Shown here piece after piece: positions 26,448 to 34,857 of a stretch of DNA of 64,000 bases. The number at the start of each line of letters is the position of its first letter. The first letter of the stretch is position 1. The translations under genes and the position numbers were made by a program. The notes beneath the pieces were generated by a model. The model saw only the letters and a program-made list of their open reading frames with translations, was not told where the DNA came from and searched no databases. Location: NCBI GenBank assembly GCA_030017655.1, contig JASEIM010000001.1, forward strand, positions 170,134-234,133. The letters run 5' to 3'. Source of the stretch: Methanobacterium sp. (lineage in GTDB: Archaea; Methanobacteriota; Methanobacteria; Methanobacteriales; Methanobacteriaceae).

Positions 26448-27050
26448 ATGACCGAGACACTTGCTTATGAAGTGGAAATTAAGGATGATAATTTCGAAAT
26501 AAGAATGTATGCAGACCATATACTGGCCCATGTAGATTTAGATGCATCATTCGATGATGCTATGGGAATTGGATTTTCAATACTGGCTAACTATATTTTT
26601 GGGGGGAATAGAAAGCGTTCAAGTATAGAAATGACCGCACCGGTTACTGAAGAGAAAAGGGAATCAGAAAAGATTGCCATGACAACACCTGTAACTGAGG
26701 AGTCATTAAAGGAATCTGAGAAAATAAAAATGACCACTCCTGTTATTGAAGAAAAAACAGGGAATATTCACCGTATATCTTTTGTGATGCCTGCAAAATA
26801 TACACTTGATACGCTTCCAGAGCCTGATGATAAAAGAATTAAGTTTGAAGAAGTTAAAAATGAAAGAGTGGCTTCGCTTCGCTTCAAAGGAAGAGTTAAA
26901 GAGAAACTTGCAAGGCAAAAAATCGAGGAATTAAAGAAATGGCTGGAAAAAAATAATATTCAGCCGAAATCAAACTTTATTGTAGCACAATACAATAATC
27001 CAGCAGTTCCAGGATTTTTAAGACGAAATGAAATACTGGTGGACATCTAA
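26448..27050 (+). CDS. SOUL-family haem-binding protein with triplicated insert
   Basis: 200 residues. SOUL signature: YEVEIKDDNFEIRMYADHILAHV near the start, FGGNRKRSS, EMTAPVTEE, and the C-terminal RRNEILVDI. SOUL proteins bind haem or other porphyrins with modest affinity. Between residues about 60 and 105 a unit M-T-(A/T)-P-V-(T/I)-E-E, spaced by Ser-Glu-Lys-Ile, occurs three times in tandem; one copy is normal. GGTGA lies before the ATG at 26448; the longer frame starting upstream overlaps the dikinase and is rejected. Confidence 0.85.
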   Translation: MTETLAYEVEIKDDNFEIRMYADHILAHVDLDASFDDAMGIGFSILANYIFGGNRKRSSIEMTAPVTEEKRESEKIAMTTPVTEESLKESEKIKMTTPVIEEKTGNIHRISFVMPAKYTLDTLPEPDDKRIKFEEVKNERVASLRFKGRVKEKLARQKIEELKKWLEKNNIQPKSNFIVAQYNNPAVPGFLRRNEILVDI

Positions 27051-27127
27051 AATAATCGTATAAATATTAAATTCTAATTTTAAATCTTTTAAAGGATTTT
27101 AAATATAATAAAGAGAAAAATATTATC

Positions 27128-28498
27128 ATGGACAATGGACAGAGGAACAGAATATTACTACTGCTTTTTATCGGCGTTTTTATGGGTGCACTGGACATAG
27201 GAATTGTGGGTCCTGCACTACCTGCTATTAAATCTTTTTTTGGAATTAATGAGAGGATTCTCTCATGGATTTTTGCCATATATATCCTTTTTTTTATGAT
27301 AGGAACTCCATTAATGGCTAAATTGTCAGACATGTACGGTAGAAGACCAGTCTATATTTTTGACATTGCTTTATTTGCTGCTGGTTCTATTATAACTGCA
27401 TTTTCAACTTCATTTGAGATGCTACTTCTTGGAAGAGCTGTACAAGGTTTTGGGGCTGGAGGAATATTCCCTGTTGCCAGTGCTTTTATAGGCGATACAT
27501 TTCCTCCAGAAAAAAGAGGTTCTGCCCTGGGAATCATAGGTTCTGTATTTGGGTTATCAGCAGTTTTTGGTCCGATTCTGGGAGGTTTGGTTTTAAATTA
27601 TGGATGGCAATGGCTGTTTCTAATAAATATTCCAATTGCGGCAGTGATCATTGCTGCAGGTTATATTATACTTCCCAAAACAAAAAGACAATGGGTTCCT
27701 GGCTTTGATTGGTATGGAACCATTGTGCTGGGAGTTCTTGTTGCTGCGCTTGCATTTGGCGTAAATCAAATAGATACAAGTAATTTTGCAGAAAGCATTA
27801 AATCTATCTATGTTTGGCCTTTTTTACTGATTTCAATGCTATTATTACCTGTTTTATGGAAAGTTGAAAAAAGCGCTGAAGACCCGGTGATTCAGATTAA
27901 TCTATTAAAAAACAGGGAAGTTAAGCTTGCAACTGGCATATCCATAGGTTCTGGTTTAAGCCAGGTGGCCATTGTATTTTTACCATCATTTGCAGTGATT
28001 TCATTATCTTTATCTGCATCTACGGCGAGTTTAATGGTGCTTCCCTTGGTTATTGCAATGGCTGTTAGTGCTCCTGTAATTGGAAAGTTGCTTGATAAAT
28101 ATGGTTCCAAAAAAGTGATGCTTTCTGGTAGTTTAATATTAATTACAGGCCTGCTTATTTTAAGTTTCTTTGCTTCATCTTTTTATTTATTCATATTATC
28201 AGGAATTATTGTGGGCATGGGACTGATTACAATTATTGGAGCTCCTTTGAGGTATATAATGTTGTCTGAAAGCCCTCCGCAATACAGGGCATCTGGACAG
28301 GCTTTAATTAACATAAATTCCAGCGCTGGCCAGTTGGTTGGAGGAGCCTTAGTTGGTGGAATTATAGCATCTAAAGGAAGTAATTATGCTGGTTATGAAC
28401 TTGCATATATAACTGTTGCCTTTGTAGCAATTGTTATTTTATTTTTAACTATCGGACTTAAAGGCCGCAAGGAACAGGTTGAAACCATGAAGGGATAA
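27128..28498 (+). CDS. MFS drug exporter, DHA2 type
   Basis: 456 residues with about 12-14 membrane segments. Motif A is clear in LMAKLSDMYGRRPVYIF and motif C in VFGLSAVFGPILGGLVLNYGWQWLFLINIP. The family exports drugs and other amphiphiles by proton antiport. It begins 77 bases after the SOUL gene on the same strand, so it may close the same transcript; the gap has no ribosome-binding site stronger than GAGA. Confidence 0.87.
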   Translation: MDNGQRNRILLLLFIGVFMGALDIGIVGPALPAIKSFFGINERILSWIFAIYILFFMIGTPLMAKLSDMYGRRPVYIFDIALFAAGSIITAFSTSFEMLLLGRAVQGFGAGGIFPVASAFIGDTFPPEKRGSALGIIGSVFGLSAVFGPILGGLVLNYGWQWLFLINIPIAAVIIAAGYIILPKTKRQWVPGFDWYGTIVLGVLVAALAFGVNQIDTSNFAESIKSIYVWPFLLISMLLLPVLWKVEKSAEDPVIQINLLKNREVKLATGISIGSGLSQVAIVFLPSFAVISLSLSASTASLMVLPLVIAMAVSAPVIGKLLDKYGSKKVMLSGSLILITGLLILSFFASSFYLFILSGIIVGMGLITIIGAPLRYIMLSESPPQYRASGQALININSSAGQLVGGALVGGIIASKGSNYAGYELAYITVAFVAIVILFLTIGLKGRKEQVETMKG

Positions 28499-28526
28499 AT
28501 CATTATTTATAACATGATAATTTGAA

Positions 28527-28540
28527 TTTTCTTTTTTTTT
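28527..28540 (+). terminator. T-run terminator after the MFS gene
   Basis: Fourteen bases, thirteen of them T, begin 29 bases after the MFS stop. Poly-T stretches alone stop archaeal RNA polymerase. No strong hairpin precedes it. Confidence 0.5.
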
Positions 28541-28767
28541 AAAATAGTTCATTTAAACAAGGTAAATTAAAACTGATATTAAATAAAACCCATCATTTTT
28601 GTATTACTTAGAATTAGATGATAAGATATAAAAATACTAAAAAGAAACATATTGCATGGGGCGAGTTGGGAATATATATGTGTAAAACACAATATAAAAC
28701 AACTGAGAGTTTAACATGCTCCAATTATTTCAAATAATACAGACTTCAACTCTGGAGTTGTGACCAA

Positions 28768-29349
28768 ATGGTACAGATAATTAAAACCTTTGTAAAGTGC
28801 TACAAAAAGAAAGCAAAAAAGATGGTAGGCGGTAAACAAAAGGTTTACGAATATAACCAGTACCTCATACCTCTTAAAAGAACGGATAATCTTGAATGCA
28901 AGGAAGGAGTACTCATAATACCCGAAAAATATTTTAAGGAACTCTTTGGGGTAGAGGATACATGGGCAGTAAAGGAATATATTAGTAAGCTTAAAGGATA
29001 TGAAAGAAACATTGGTGAATACAGGAAGGAATTCAAGGAACTTGAATGGAAACACAATGAACTATCAAAATCCTATAAGGAACTCCTGAGCAAACATACA
29101 AAAGCCAATAAAAAATACAGATCTTTTGCATCAAAACTCCAGGAATTAGAAGCTCAAAACACTGAATTAAAAAGAAAATTAGAATTAAAGGAAGCAGAAA
29201 ATAAAAAACTCAGTGAAAACTACGAAAGAGAATTGAATAAGGCCATGATCCTTGAAAATGAATTAAAACCAAATAAAGATAAGGATTTCTGGACCATGCT
29301 CAAGAGCAGGATTGGTAAAAAGGATATAATCGCAAAAGAAGATGAATAA
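28768..29349 (+). CDS. coiled-coil protein of unknown function
   Basis: 193 residues. A basic N-terminus (VKCYKKKAKKMVGGKQKVYEY) precedes a small domain ending near residue 65 and a long coiled coil (about 75-165) rich in Glu and Lys. Within the N-terminal part, IKTFVKCYKKKAKKMVGGKQKVYEYNQYLIPL reads like a DNA-binding or recombinase-associated domain, without a firm family. A 14-base palindrome (CAACTCTGGAGTTG, 28747-28760) lies just before the start. The SF1 helicase follows 24 bases later on the same strand. Confidence 0.6.
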   Translation: MVQIIKTFVKCYKKKAKKMVGGKQKVYEYNQYLIPLKRTDNLECKEGVLIIPEKYFKELFGVEDTWAVKEYISKLKGYERNIGEYRKEFKELEWKHNELSKSYKELLSKHTKANKKYRSFASKLQELEAQNTELKRKLELKEAENKKLSENYERELNKAMILENELKPNKDKDFWTMLKSRIGKKDIIAKEDE

Positions 29350-29373
29350 ATAGTTTTTTATTTTAACTATTTT

Positions 29374-31719
29374 ATGAATGATTTCATGATAAAGTATTCT
29401 GATTTTGAAAAAATAGTGGTAAATAAGCTTGGAAGGGATATAAGGGCTGAAGTAAACCCTGATCAATATAAAGCCATAAGTGCATCAAAATATGATTCTC
29501 TATTCATTGTTGCAGGGCCTGGAAGCGGTAAAACAACTGTAATGGTTCTAAAAGTGTTAAAATTTATTTTTGTAGAAAATATTGAACCATCAGACATTCT
29601 TGCCACCACCTTTACACGTAAAGCGGCATCTCAACTGAAAAGCAGAATTATAGAATGGGGAAATAAACTGAAATCCAGTTTCATGAACAATCCTAAATAT
29701 AAGGATGTAATAAATGACTTAAATGAAATAAATTTTAAAAAAATAACAATTGGAACCATTGACAGCATATCAGAAGATGTTCTAAGCATGGATTCCACTG
29801 ATTCACCTTACACAATAATTGAAGATTTTGTCTCAAATTCATTGATGACCAAGGTTGGAATTCTGGATCATGAACGTCAAAAAGACAGACAGTTAAAAAG
29901 TTTTTTAAACCAGATTAGGGGCACTAAATCCCAATTAAACGTTTCAATGATGAGTCAGATACTGCTGGAGATAAAGGACAGAATTTATCATGACAGAATT
30001 GATTTCAACGAATTTACAAACAATTATAAACATCCCGGGGCAGAAATAGCTCGTGATGCAATTTCAGATTATACAGAAGAACTTAAAAACAGGTTACTTC
30101 TTGATTTTTCAATGCTTGAAGATGAATTTTTAAAGAAACTCCAAAATGGAAGGCTCAAAAAATTTTTAAAGCATATTAAAATAATTCTTGTAGATGAATA
30201 CCAGGATACAAATTTGCTTCAAGAAATGATTTACTTTGAAATAGCAAATGCTGCAATAAAGAACAAAGGAAGCATTATTGTTGTAGGGGATGATGATCAA
30301 TCGCTTTACAGATTCAGGGGGGCTACAGTAGAACTTTTCAGAAATTTTGCCCAAAGACTAGAGGAAGAAATTTCTGTAACGCCCTGTTTTATTAATCTTT
30401 CAAAAAATTACAGATCAACAAAAAATATCGTTGACTTTTGCAATAAATTCATCGAAATAGATAAAGGATATGAAAAAGCACGTATTGAAGGTAAAAAACC
30501 AATAGTCTCCTCGCGTGAAGGATTTTTCACAGAATTACCGGTTCTTGGAATGTTCAGGGAAGACATAAAAACCCTTGCAAAGGATCTTGCTTCTTTTTTA
30601 GATAAAATCGTCCATGGGGATGGAATTAGTTTTCAACAGGGAAATGAAACATTTAACATATGTATTGATGAAAAAAATTGGTCTCCAGGAGATATAGCCA
30701 TTTTATGCAGTTCTCCTCTGGAATTAGATTTTAAAGGCAATCAGAGACTGCCCTGTTTACTTAAGGACGAGCTAAGTAAATATAACCCACAAATACCAAT
30801 ATTTAATCCTCGCGGACAGAATTTAGCACGAAATAAAGTTGTTGAAATACTTTGCGGTATACTGCTGGAGTGTATTGATCCAGAGGGGTTAATACAGAGG
30901 GAACTCAGAGGATTACCTCAAAATGCAGTATACAGATTTAACGTCTGGCGTTCAAGGGCTTTAAATTATGTTAAAAACGAAGATAATGATTATAAATTTA
31001 TTAAAGAATTTTTGAATACATGGAAAATAGAATTTGGACTTATGGGGGATGATGTCTCCATCATTGATCTTATTTACAGATTAGTTAGATGGATTCCAGA
31101 AATGCAGGATCCTGAAGGAATTGTATATGTAGAGGTTATAACTAAGACTATAACTCAAACAAGCCTATTTAGTGATTTTAGAGCTAATATAATTTTAGAT
31201 GATAAAAATGGGAGATATAAAGATTCAATTATAGAAGCAATATGGAATATTTTTGTTCCAATTGCAATAGGTGTAATAAATATTGATCTGGATATTCTTG
31301 AAGATCTTCCTCAAAACCAGATAAATGTAATGTCAATTCATCAGTCTAAAGGACTTGAATTTCCAATTGTAGTGGTTGATGTGGGCTCTGATTTTAGAAT
31401 GAATTATTCATATGATTCTTTCAGGCGATTTCCAGGAACACCAGGTAAATCATGCACAATTGAAGATAATATGAGGGAATACTCTCCAATTGGGAAGCCT
31501 GAGCGAGATGGGCTGGACAGGGCTTTCGATGACATTATAAGGCAGTATTTCGTGGCATTTTCCCGTTCAAAAAATATTCTGATGCTTGTCGGGCTCAATT
31601 CAGTGAAAGATGGTTATTTCTTCAATGGTGAAATGAGATATATCCCTAATATGGCCACAGGATGGGATAGAAAAGAAAAATGGCACTGGAAAGGACTTCA
31701 TGGTCTTTTCCATATATGA
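29374..31719 (+). CDS. UvrD/Rep-type superfamily 1 DNA helicase
   Basis: 781 residues. Walker A GPGSGKTT at about residue 50, motif Ia ATTFTRKAAS, Walker B ILVDEYQDTN, motif III GDDDQSLYRFRGA, motif IV NLSKNYRST, motif V VNVMSIHQSKGLEFP and motif VI RQYFVAFSRSK. It is a complete 3'-5' DNA translocase or helicase of the UvrD/PcrA class, which in archaea are patchy and often acquired. A second ATG at 29386 is the alternative start; neither has a good ribosome-binding site. It probably shares a transcript with the coiled-coil gene before it, suggesting a joint role in DNA repair or defence. Confidence 0.88.
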   Translation: MNDFMIKYSDFEKIVVNKLGRDIRAEVNPDQYKAISASKYDSLFIVAGPGSGKTTVMVLKVLKFIFVENIEPSDILATTFTRKAASQLKSRIIEWGNKLKSSFMNNPKYKDVINDLNEINFKKITIGTIDSISEDVLSMDSTDSPYTIIEDFVSNSLMTKVGILDHERQKDRQLKSFLNQIRGTKSQLNVSMMSQILLEIKDRIYHDRIDFNEFTNNYKHPGAEIARDAISDYTEELKNRLLLDFSMLEDEFLKKLQNGRLKKFLKHIKIILVDEYQDTNLLQEMIYFEIANAAIKNKGSIIVVGDDDQSLYRFRGATVELFRNFAQRLEEEISVTPCFINLSKNYRSTKNIVDFCNKFIEIDKGYEKARIEGKKPIVSSREGFFTELPVLGMFREDIKTLAKDLASFLDKIVHGDGISFQQGNETFNICIDEKNWSPGDIAILCSSPLELDFKGNQRLPCLLKDELSKYNPQIPIFNPRGQNLARNKVVEILCGILLECIDPEGLIQRELRGLPQNAVYRFNVWRSRALNYVKNEDNDYKFIKEFLNTWKIEFGLMGDDVSIIDLIYRLVRWIPEMQDPEGIVYVEVITKTITQTSLFSDFRANIILDDKNGRYKDSIIEAIWNIFVPIAIGVINIDLDILEDLPQNQINVMSIHQSKGLEFPIVVVDVGSDFRMNYSYDSFRRFPGTPGKSCTIEDNMREYSPIGKPERDGLDRAFDDIIRQYFVAFSRSKNILMLVGLNSVKDGYFFNGEMRYIPNMATGWDRKEKWHWKGLHGLFHI

Positions 31720-31990
31720 AAACTTAATTATTTAGCCATGGTTTCTTTATATATCATAATATTTAGGAAATAAGACCGAATACTATCATTACAAATATTG
31801 CAAACCACAATAGCCAAATTGTGAATACTGAATAGTATGAATAGAATTAGAAGGATAATACCAATGGCTATTAGTGACCCAACGCTTATTTGTCTTGTTT
31901 GTTTTTCAATTTTACAATAAATGTATAAATGATATTATACAAATATACAATAAAGTAATAAGGTTGAAGGTAAAGAGGGGTTAATCTGAC

Positions 31991-32509
31991 ATTATTCGAA
32001 GTTTTGCAATTCTGGTTTTAGCTGGAGCAGTTATAATTCTTCTATATTATTATATTCAAGCGATTAATAGAACTGGTAGCGCAGGATTTGATACATTTAA
32101 ATCTAGTTTGAGTGAAGCAAGTAGAGGTGTTTCAGATGCAGGCAGCAGAGTTTCTGAAGGGATTTCTCAGCAATACAGGAGCAGCAACGTTAAAGGGGAA
32201 AGTAAGATGTCAGGTGTAACTGAAAGGGTATCTGGATATGGTGAAAAATTAAGAGGAAAAGTAAAAGAGGTGCCAATTAGTACTGATGCTTTTTCTGGAC
32301 GAATTGACGAATTTTTACACGAAAGGAGTGATCAACTGATAAAAGACTGGTCTTTAGCCACAAAGTCTGATTTAAGCGAGCTTGAAAAAAGATATGGCAA
32401 AGTATCTCGTGATGTGGATGACCTAGCTAAAAGATTCGAAGAGTTTAGAGGACATGCAAATAAGAAATTTGAACGAATTGAAGAAAGAATAAAAGCATTA
32501 GAGGAATAA
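31991..32509 (+). CDS. membrane-anchored coiled-coil protein with an apparent ATT start
   Basis: 172 residues if started at ATT 31991, ten bases after GAGGGG. This gives an N-terminal membrane segment (RSFAILVLAGAVIILLYYYI), a Ser-rich stretch of about 70 residues and a C-terminal coiled coil (about 120-172). The first standard codon, TTG at 32108, has no ribosome-binding site and would delete the membrane segment. A stop codon lies two codons before ATT, so no other start exists. The layout (short anchor, then coiled coil) resembles proteins that organise the membrane; function unknown. TATA-like TATAAAT lies at 31924-31930. Confidence 0.6.
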   Translation: MIRSFAILVLAGAVIILLYYYIQAINRTGSAGFDTFKSSLSEASRGVSDAGSRVSEGISQQYRSSNVKGESKMSGVTERVSGYGEKLRGKVKEVPISTDAFSGRIDEFLHERSDQLIKDWSLATKSDLSELEKRYGKVSRDVDDLAKRFEEFRGHANKKFERIEERIKALEE

Positions 32510-32663
32510 TAATAACCAATAAAATCCCGAAAACTCTTTTATTTTATTATAGTATTTTAAATCATTTTTATTTAAAGATAGAGAAATGCAGGTATAATCA
32601 TTTTTATTAATAATTATGAATATCTAATTTAATTACTTATACATGTAATACGTGGTGATAGAA

Positions 32664-32894
32664 TTGAGAGTGTCCGAACAAATAAAAGGAAAAGAAGTTA
32701 TAGACAGTTCTGGAATGATTGTGGGTAAAGTAAAAGATGTTGAAATAAACTGGAGCAATAATGAAATTGAAGCAATTGTTTTGGGACAAGGGGGAATTTC
32801 TGAAATGTTAGGCGTATCCAAGAATGAAGTAGTTATCCCCCGTGATGCCGTTAAACAGATTGGGGATAGTATACTACTTAAAAAACTGGACTAA
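32664..32894 (+). CDS. PRC-barrel domain protein
   Basis: 76 residues forming one PRC barrel: RVSEQIKGKEVIDSSGMIVGKVKDVEI, then VLGQGG and the closing VVIPRDAVKQIGDSILLKK. The TTG at 32664 is four bases after GGTGAT; upstream GTG codons overlap that site and are excluded. Small archaeal PRC-barrel proteins associate with RNA-processing or division proteins such as CdpB. A second PRC-barrel gene lies at 62749-63081 with an identical GGTGATAG-type leader. Confidence 0.82.
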   Translation: MRVSEQIKGKEVIDSSGMIVGKVKDVEINWSNNEIEAIVLGQGGISEMLGVSKNEVVIPRDAVKQIGDSILLKKLD

Positions 32895-32979
32895 AAAGTA
32901 AAAATCCCTATGTTTATAAGATGATTAGAAATTAATAAAAAAATGAATATTATTCCTTTTAGCTAAGATTTTCTCTGTT

Positions 32980-33417
32980 TTAAGACGTATATATTTGAAT
33001 AGTTCCTTTTGCATTGGTATTGGTTATTAGAAGTCCTTTTATATTGGATTCATTGAATGTATATGTTACATTAAGCGGTTGGGTTTCATTTGCTAGGTTA
33101 ATGGTTTTTTGTTCGAGTATGTTTACTGTATAGTTTGCGCCAGTCGCTCCTTGTACCGGAACAGTGTTTAAAATCAATATTATTATATTTGATGTATTAA
33201 TATTGGAATTCAGTCTGGTTAAATTCTGGCCTACAAATTTAACATTATTTGTTCCATTGGGTATTGTTACATTTTGAACTCCTATAAAATTTGGACCTTC
33301 TCCTACTGTTAAATTGTACTGGAACAATAACGTTTAATTGTTGATGCATCCAGAAGCAAAAACAACTGCCATCAAAATAGCTAAAAATCCGAAAAGAGTT
33401 ATTCCCGATTTTTTCAA
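32980..33417 (-). pseudogene. lipoprotein gene interrupted by one in-frame TAA
   Basis: A TTG start seven bases after GGGGG opens a lipoprotein signal peptide that ends in the lipobox FASGC followed by INN. TAA at 33336-33334 then interrupts the frame. The same frame continues without another stop for 111 codons of a beta-rich, Asn/Thr-rich domain (FQYNLTVGEGPNFIGVQNV), as expected for an extracytoplasmic protein. One base change (for example CAA to TAA) explains the break. UAA is not a known recoding codon in methanogens, where pyrrolysine uses UAG. Either a recent pseudogene or a sequencing error. Confidence 0.75.
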
Positions 33418-33722
33418 ATATATTCCCCCTTATCTACTTAATATTAATATTTATGTTAGTATGTCATAATTATACTTTAACAAATTTCAAATTATCATAA
33501 AAATTTTACACTAGCACCCATAATACTGTTTCTAGAAATTGGAAATTCTAGTAAAAAAACTAATATTAAGAAGAATTCATATCTGAGCTTGATAATACCT
33601 TTTTTATAATAAACATAAAATTAGAGTTATATCTAACTTTTTGGTTATACTTATAATTTATATACTGCTTCAGACTTCTAATAATACCAAGGAGTAAAAT
33701 AGAAGTATTATGGGCGGTATTC

Positions 33723-34385
33723 ATGTCATTTGGTGCAAACTTAATTCCACATCCATCAATTTCAGGGGTTAAAATTGTCCGGAATAAAAATAACTTTCCA
33801 ATCAGCTGGTTAAATACTCAAGGGTACTGTGAATACAGTATTTTTCTTGAAAACGTACGTAAAATCAGAACCGCACCTACAAAAGCCATGATTCAGGGAT
33901 CCCGTGAGCATTTGGTCTTAGAAGAGAAATTCAAAGAAGAAGCTGAACCAGCAACCTTTGATGAGATGCTGGAAACATCAAAAACCGCCGAAATTTTATC
34001 TAGAGAATTACCTGTAATTTCAGCCACCTATGGGATAAGAGGATTTATTGACGAAGTATGGATGACGCCGGAAGAATTTATTATAATAGATGATAAACCG
34101 GGAACTATCGCTTATCAATCAAGTATTAATCAGGTATACGGATACTGTCTGGCATTTAAGGACATGAGTAAAGAAGATAGGAAGATTGTTGCTTCTCTAC
34201 GCCAGAGAGGGACTGATAATGTTTTCTGGGCTTCATATTTTGATGAAAGGGCTGAAAAACAAATAACTGACATTATTAACCATATACATGAATTGATTTC
34301 TGGTAAAAAAGATTTTAATTCAACAGACAATCCTAATAAATGCATTAAATGCAGATTCAACCATTCATGCGATAGACGAGTTTAA
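33723..34385 (+). CDS. Cas4-like PD-(D/E)XK nuclease with Fe-S cysteines, outside CRISPR
   Basis: 220 residues. Cas4/RecB-family features: an N-terminal Cys in TQGYCEYSIFLENV, the His motif SREHLVLEEKF, catalytic Asp in GFIDEVW and Asp-x-Lys in EFIIIDDKPG, the Gln motif NQVYGYCLAF and a C-terminal CIKCRFNHSC. Together four cysteines could hold a 4Fe-4S cluster. The family cuts DNA ends, as in CRISPR adaptation and repair. No repeats or other cas genes lie in the window, so it is a standalone nuclease. Confidence 0.78.
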   Translation: MSFGANLIPHPSISGVKIVRNKNNFPISWLNTQGYCEYSIFLENVRKIRTAPTKAMIQGSREHLVLEEKFKEEAEPATFDEMLETSKTAEILSRELPVISATYGIRGFIDEVWMTPEEFIIIDDKPGTIAYQSSINQVYGYCLAFKDMSKEDRKIVASLRQRGTDNVFWASYFDERAEKQITDIINHIHELISGKKDFNSTDNPNKCIKCRFNHSCDRRV

Positions 34386-34757
34386 TTTACCCTTATTCAT
34401 TCTATAGACGCGTGATATTATTGAAATTTTGATTTTATAATTTTATTTTAGTTTTAAAAGATTATTTCAATCTTTTGGAAGGATTAATAAGTTTTCCATA
34501 TCTTTTCCGCAAAGGTTATATGTCATTGGGTATAAAAAAATGCAATACTGTAATACTTTATAACTCTAAAATAAACTAATTATCTCCAGATGTGGTGTTA
34601 AAGTCAAAAATGAAATATTCAATAAGTATTGGGGAAATTAATGAAGTCTGAATACATGGATACTACATTGACATAAGGGATCGATATATTTAAATATGAA
34701 AAACAGTAAACATTTGACTTGCCACAGCGCAGATAGTCTGTTTATTTTAGTCTGTAT
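34386..34757. other. AT-rich gap before tRNA-Gln
   Basis: No gene recognised. It holds the TATA box at 34686-34696 for the tRNA and the short direct repeat TAGTCTGT (34735-34742 and 34749-34756) directly before the tRNA. The remainder is AT-rich. Confidence 0.4.
34686..34696 (+). promoter_or_regulatory. TATA box of the tRNA-Gln / ATP-grasp transcript
   Basis: ATATTTAAATA lies 62 bases before the tRNA, leaving a leader of about 35-40 bases to be removed by RNase P. It is the nearest TATA-like element and no other lies between the tRNA and the gene at 34858. Confidence 0.45.
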
Positions 34758-34829
<72 letters not shown>

Positions 34830-34857
34830 TCCCTTAAAAACAAAAGGGGTATATCCT

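Noticed and set aside
33334..33336. Recoding of the internal stop in the lipoprotein gene
   Set aside because: The codon is TAA; pyrrolysine uses TAG and selenocysteine TGA, so recoding is not a plausible explanation.
33723..34385. Cas4 as evidence of a CRISPR system
   Set aside because: No repeats, Cas1 or Cas2 in the window; standalone Cas4-like nucleases are common in archaea.
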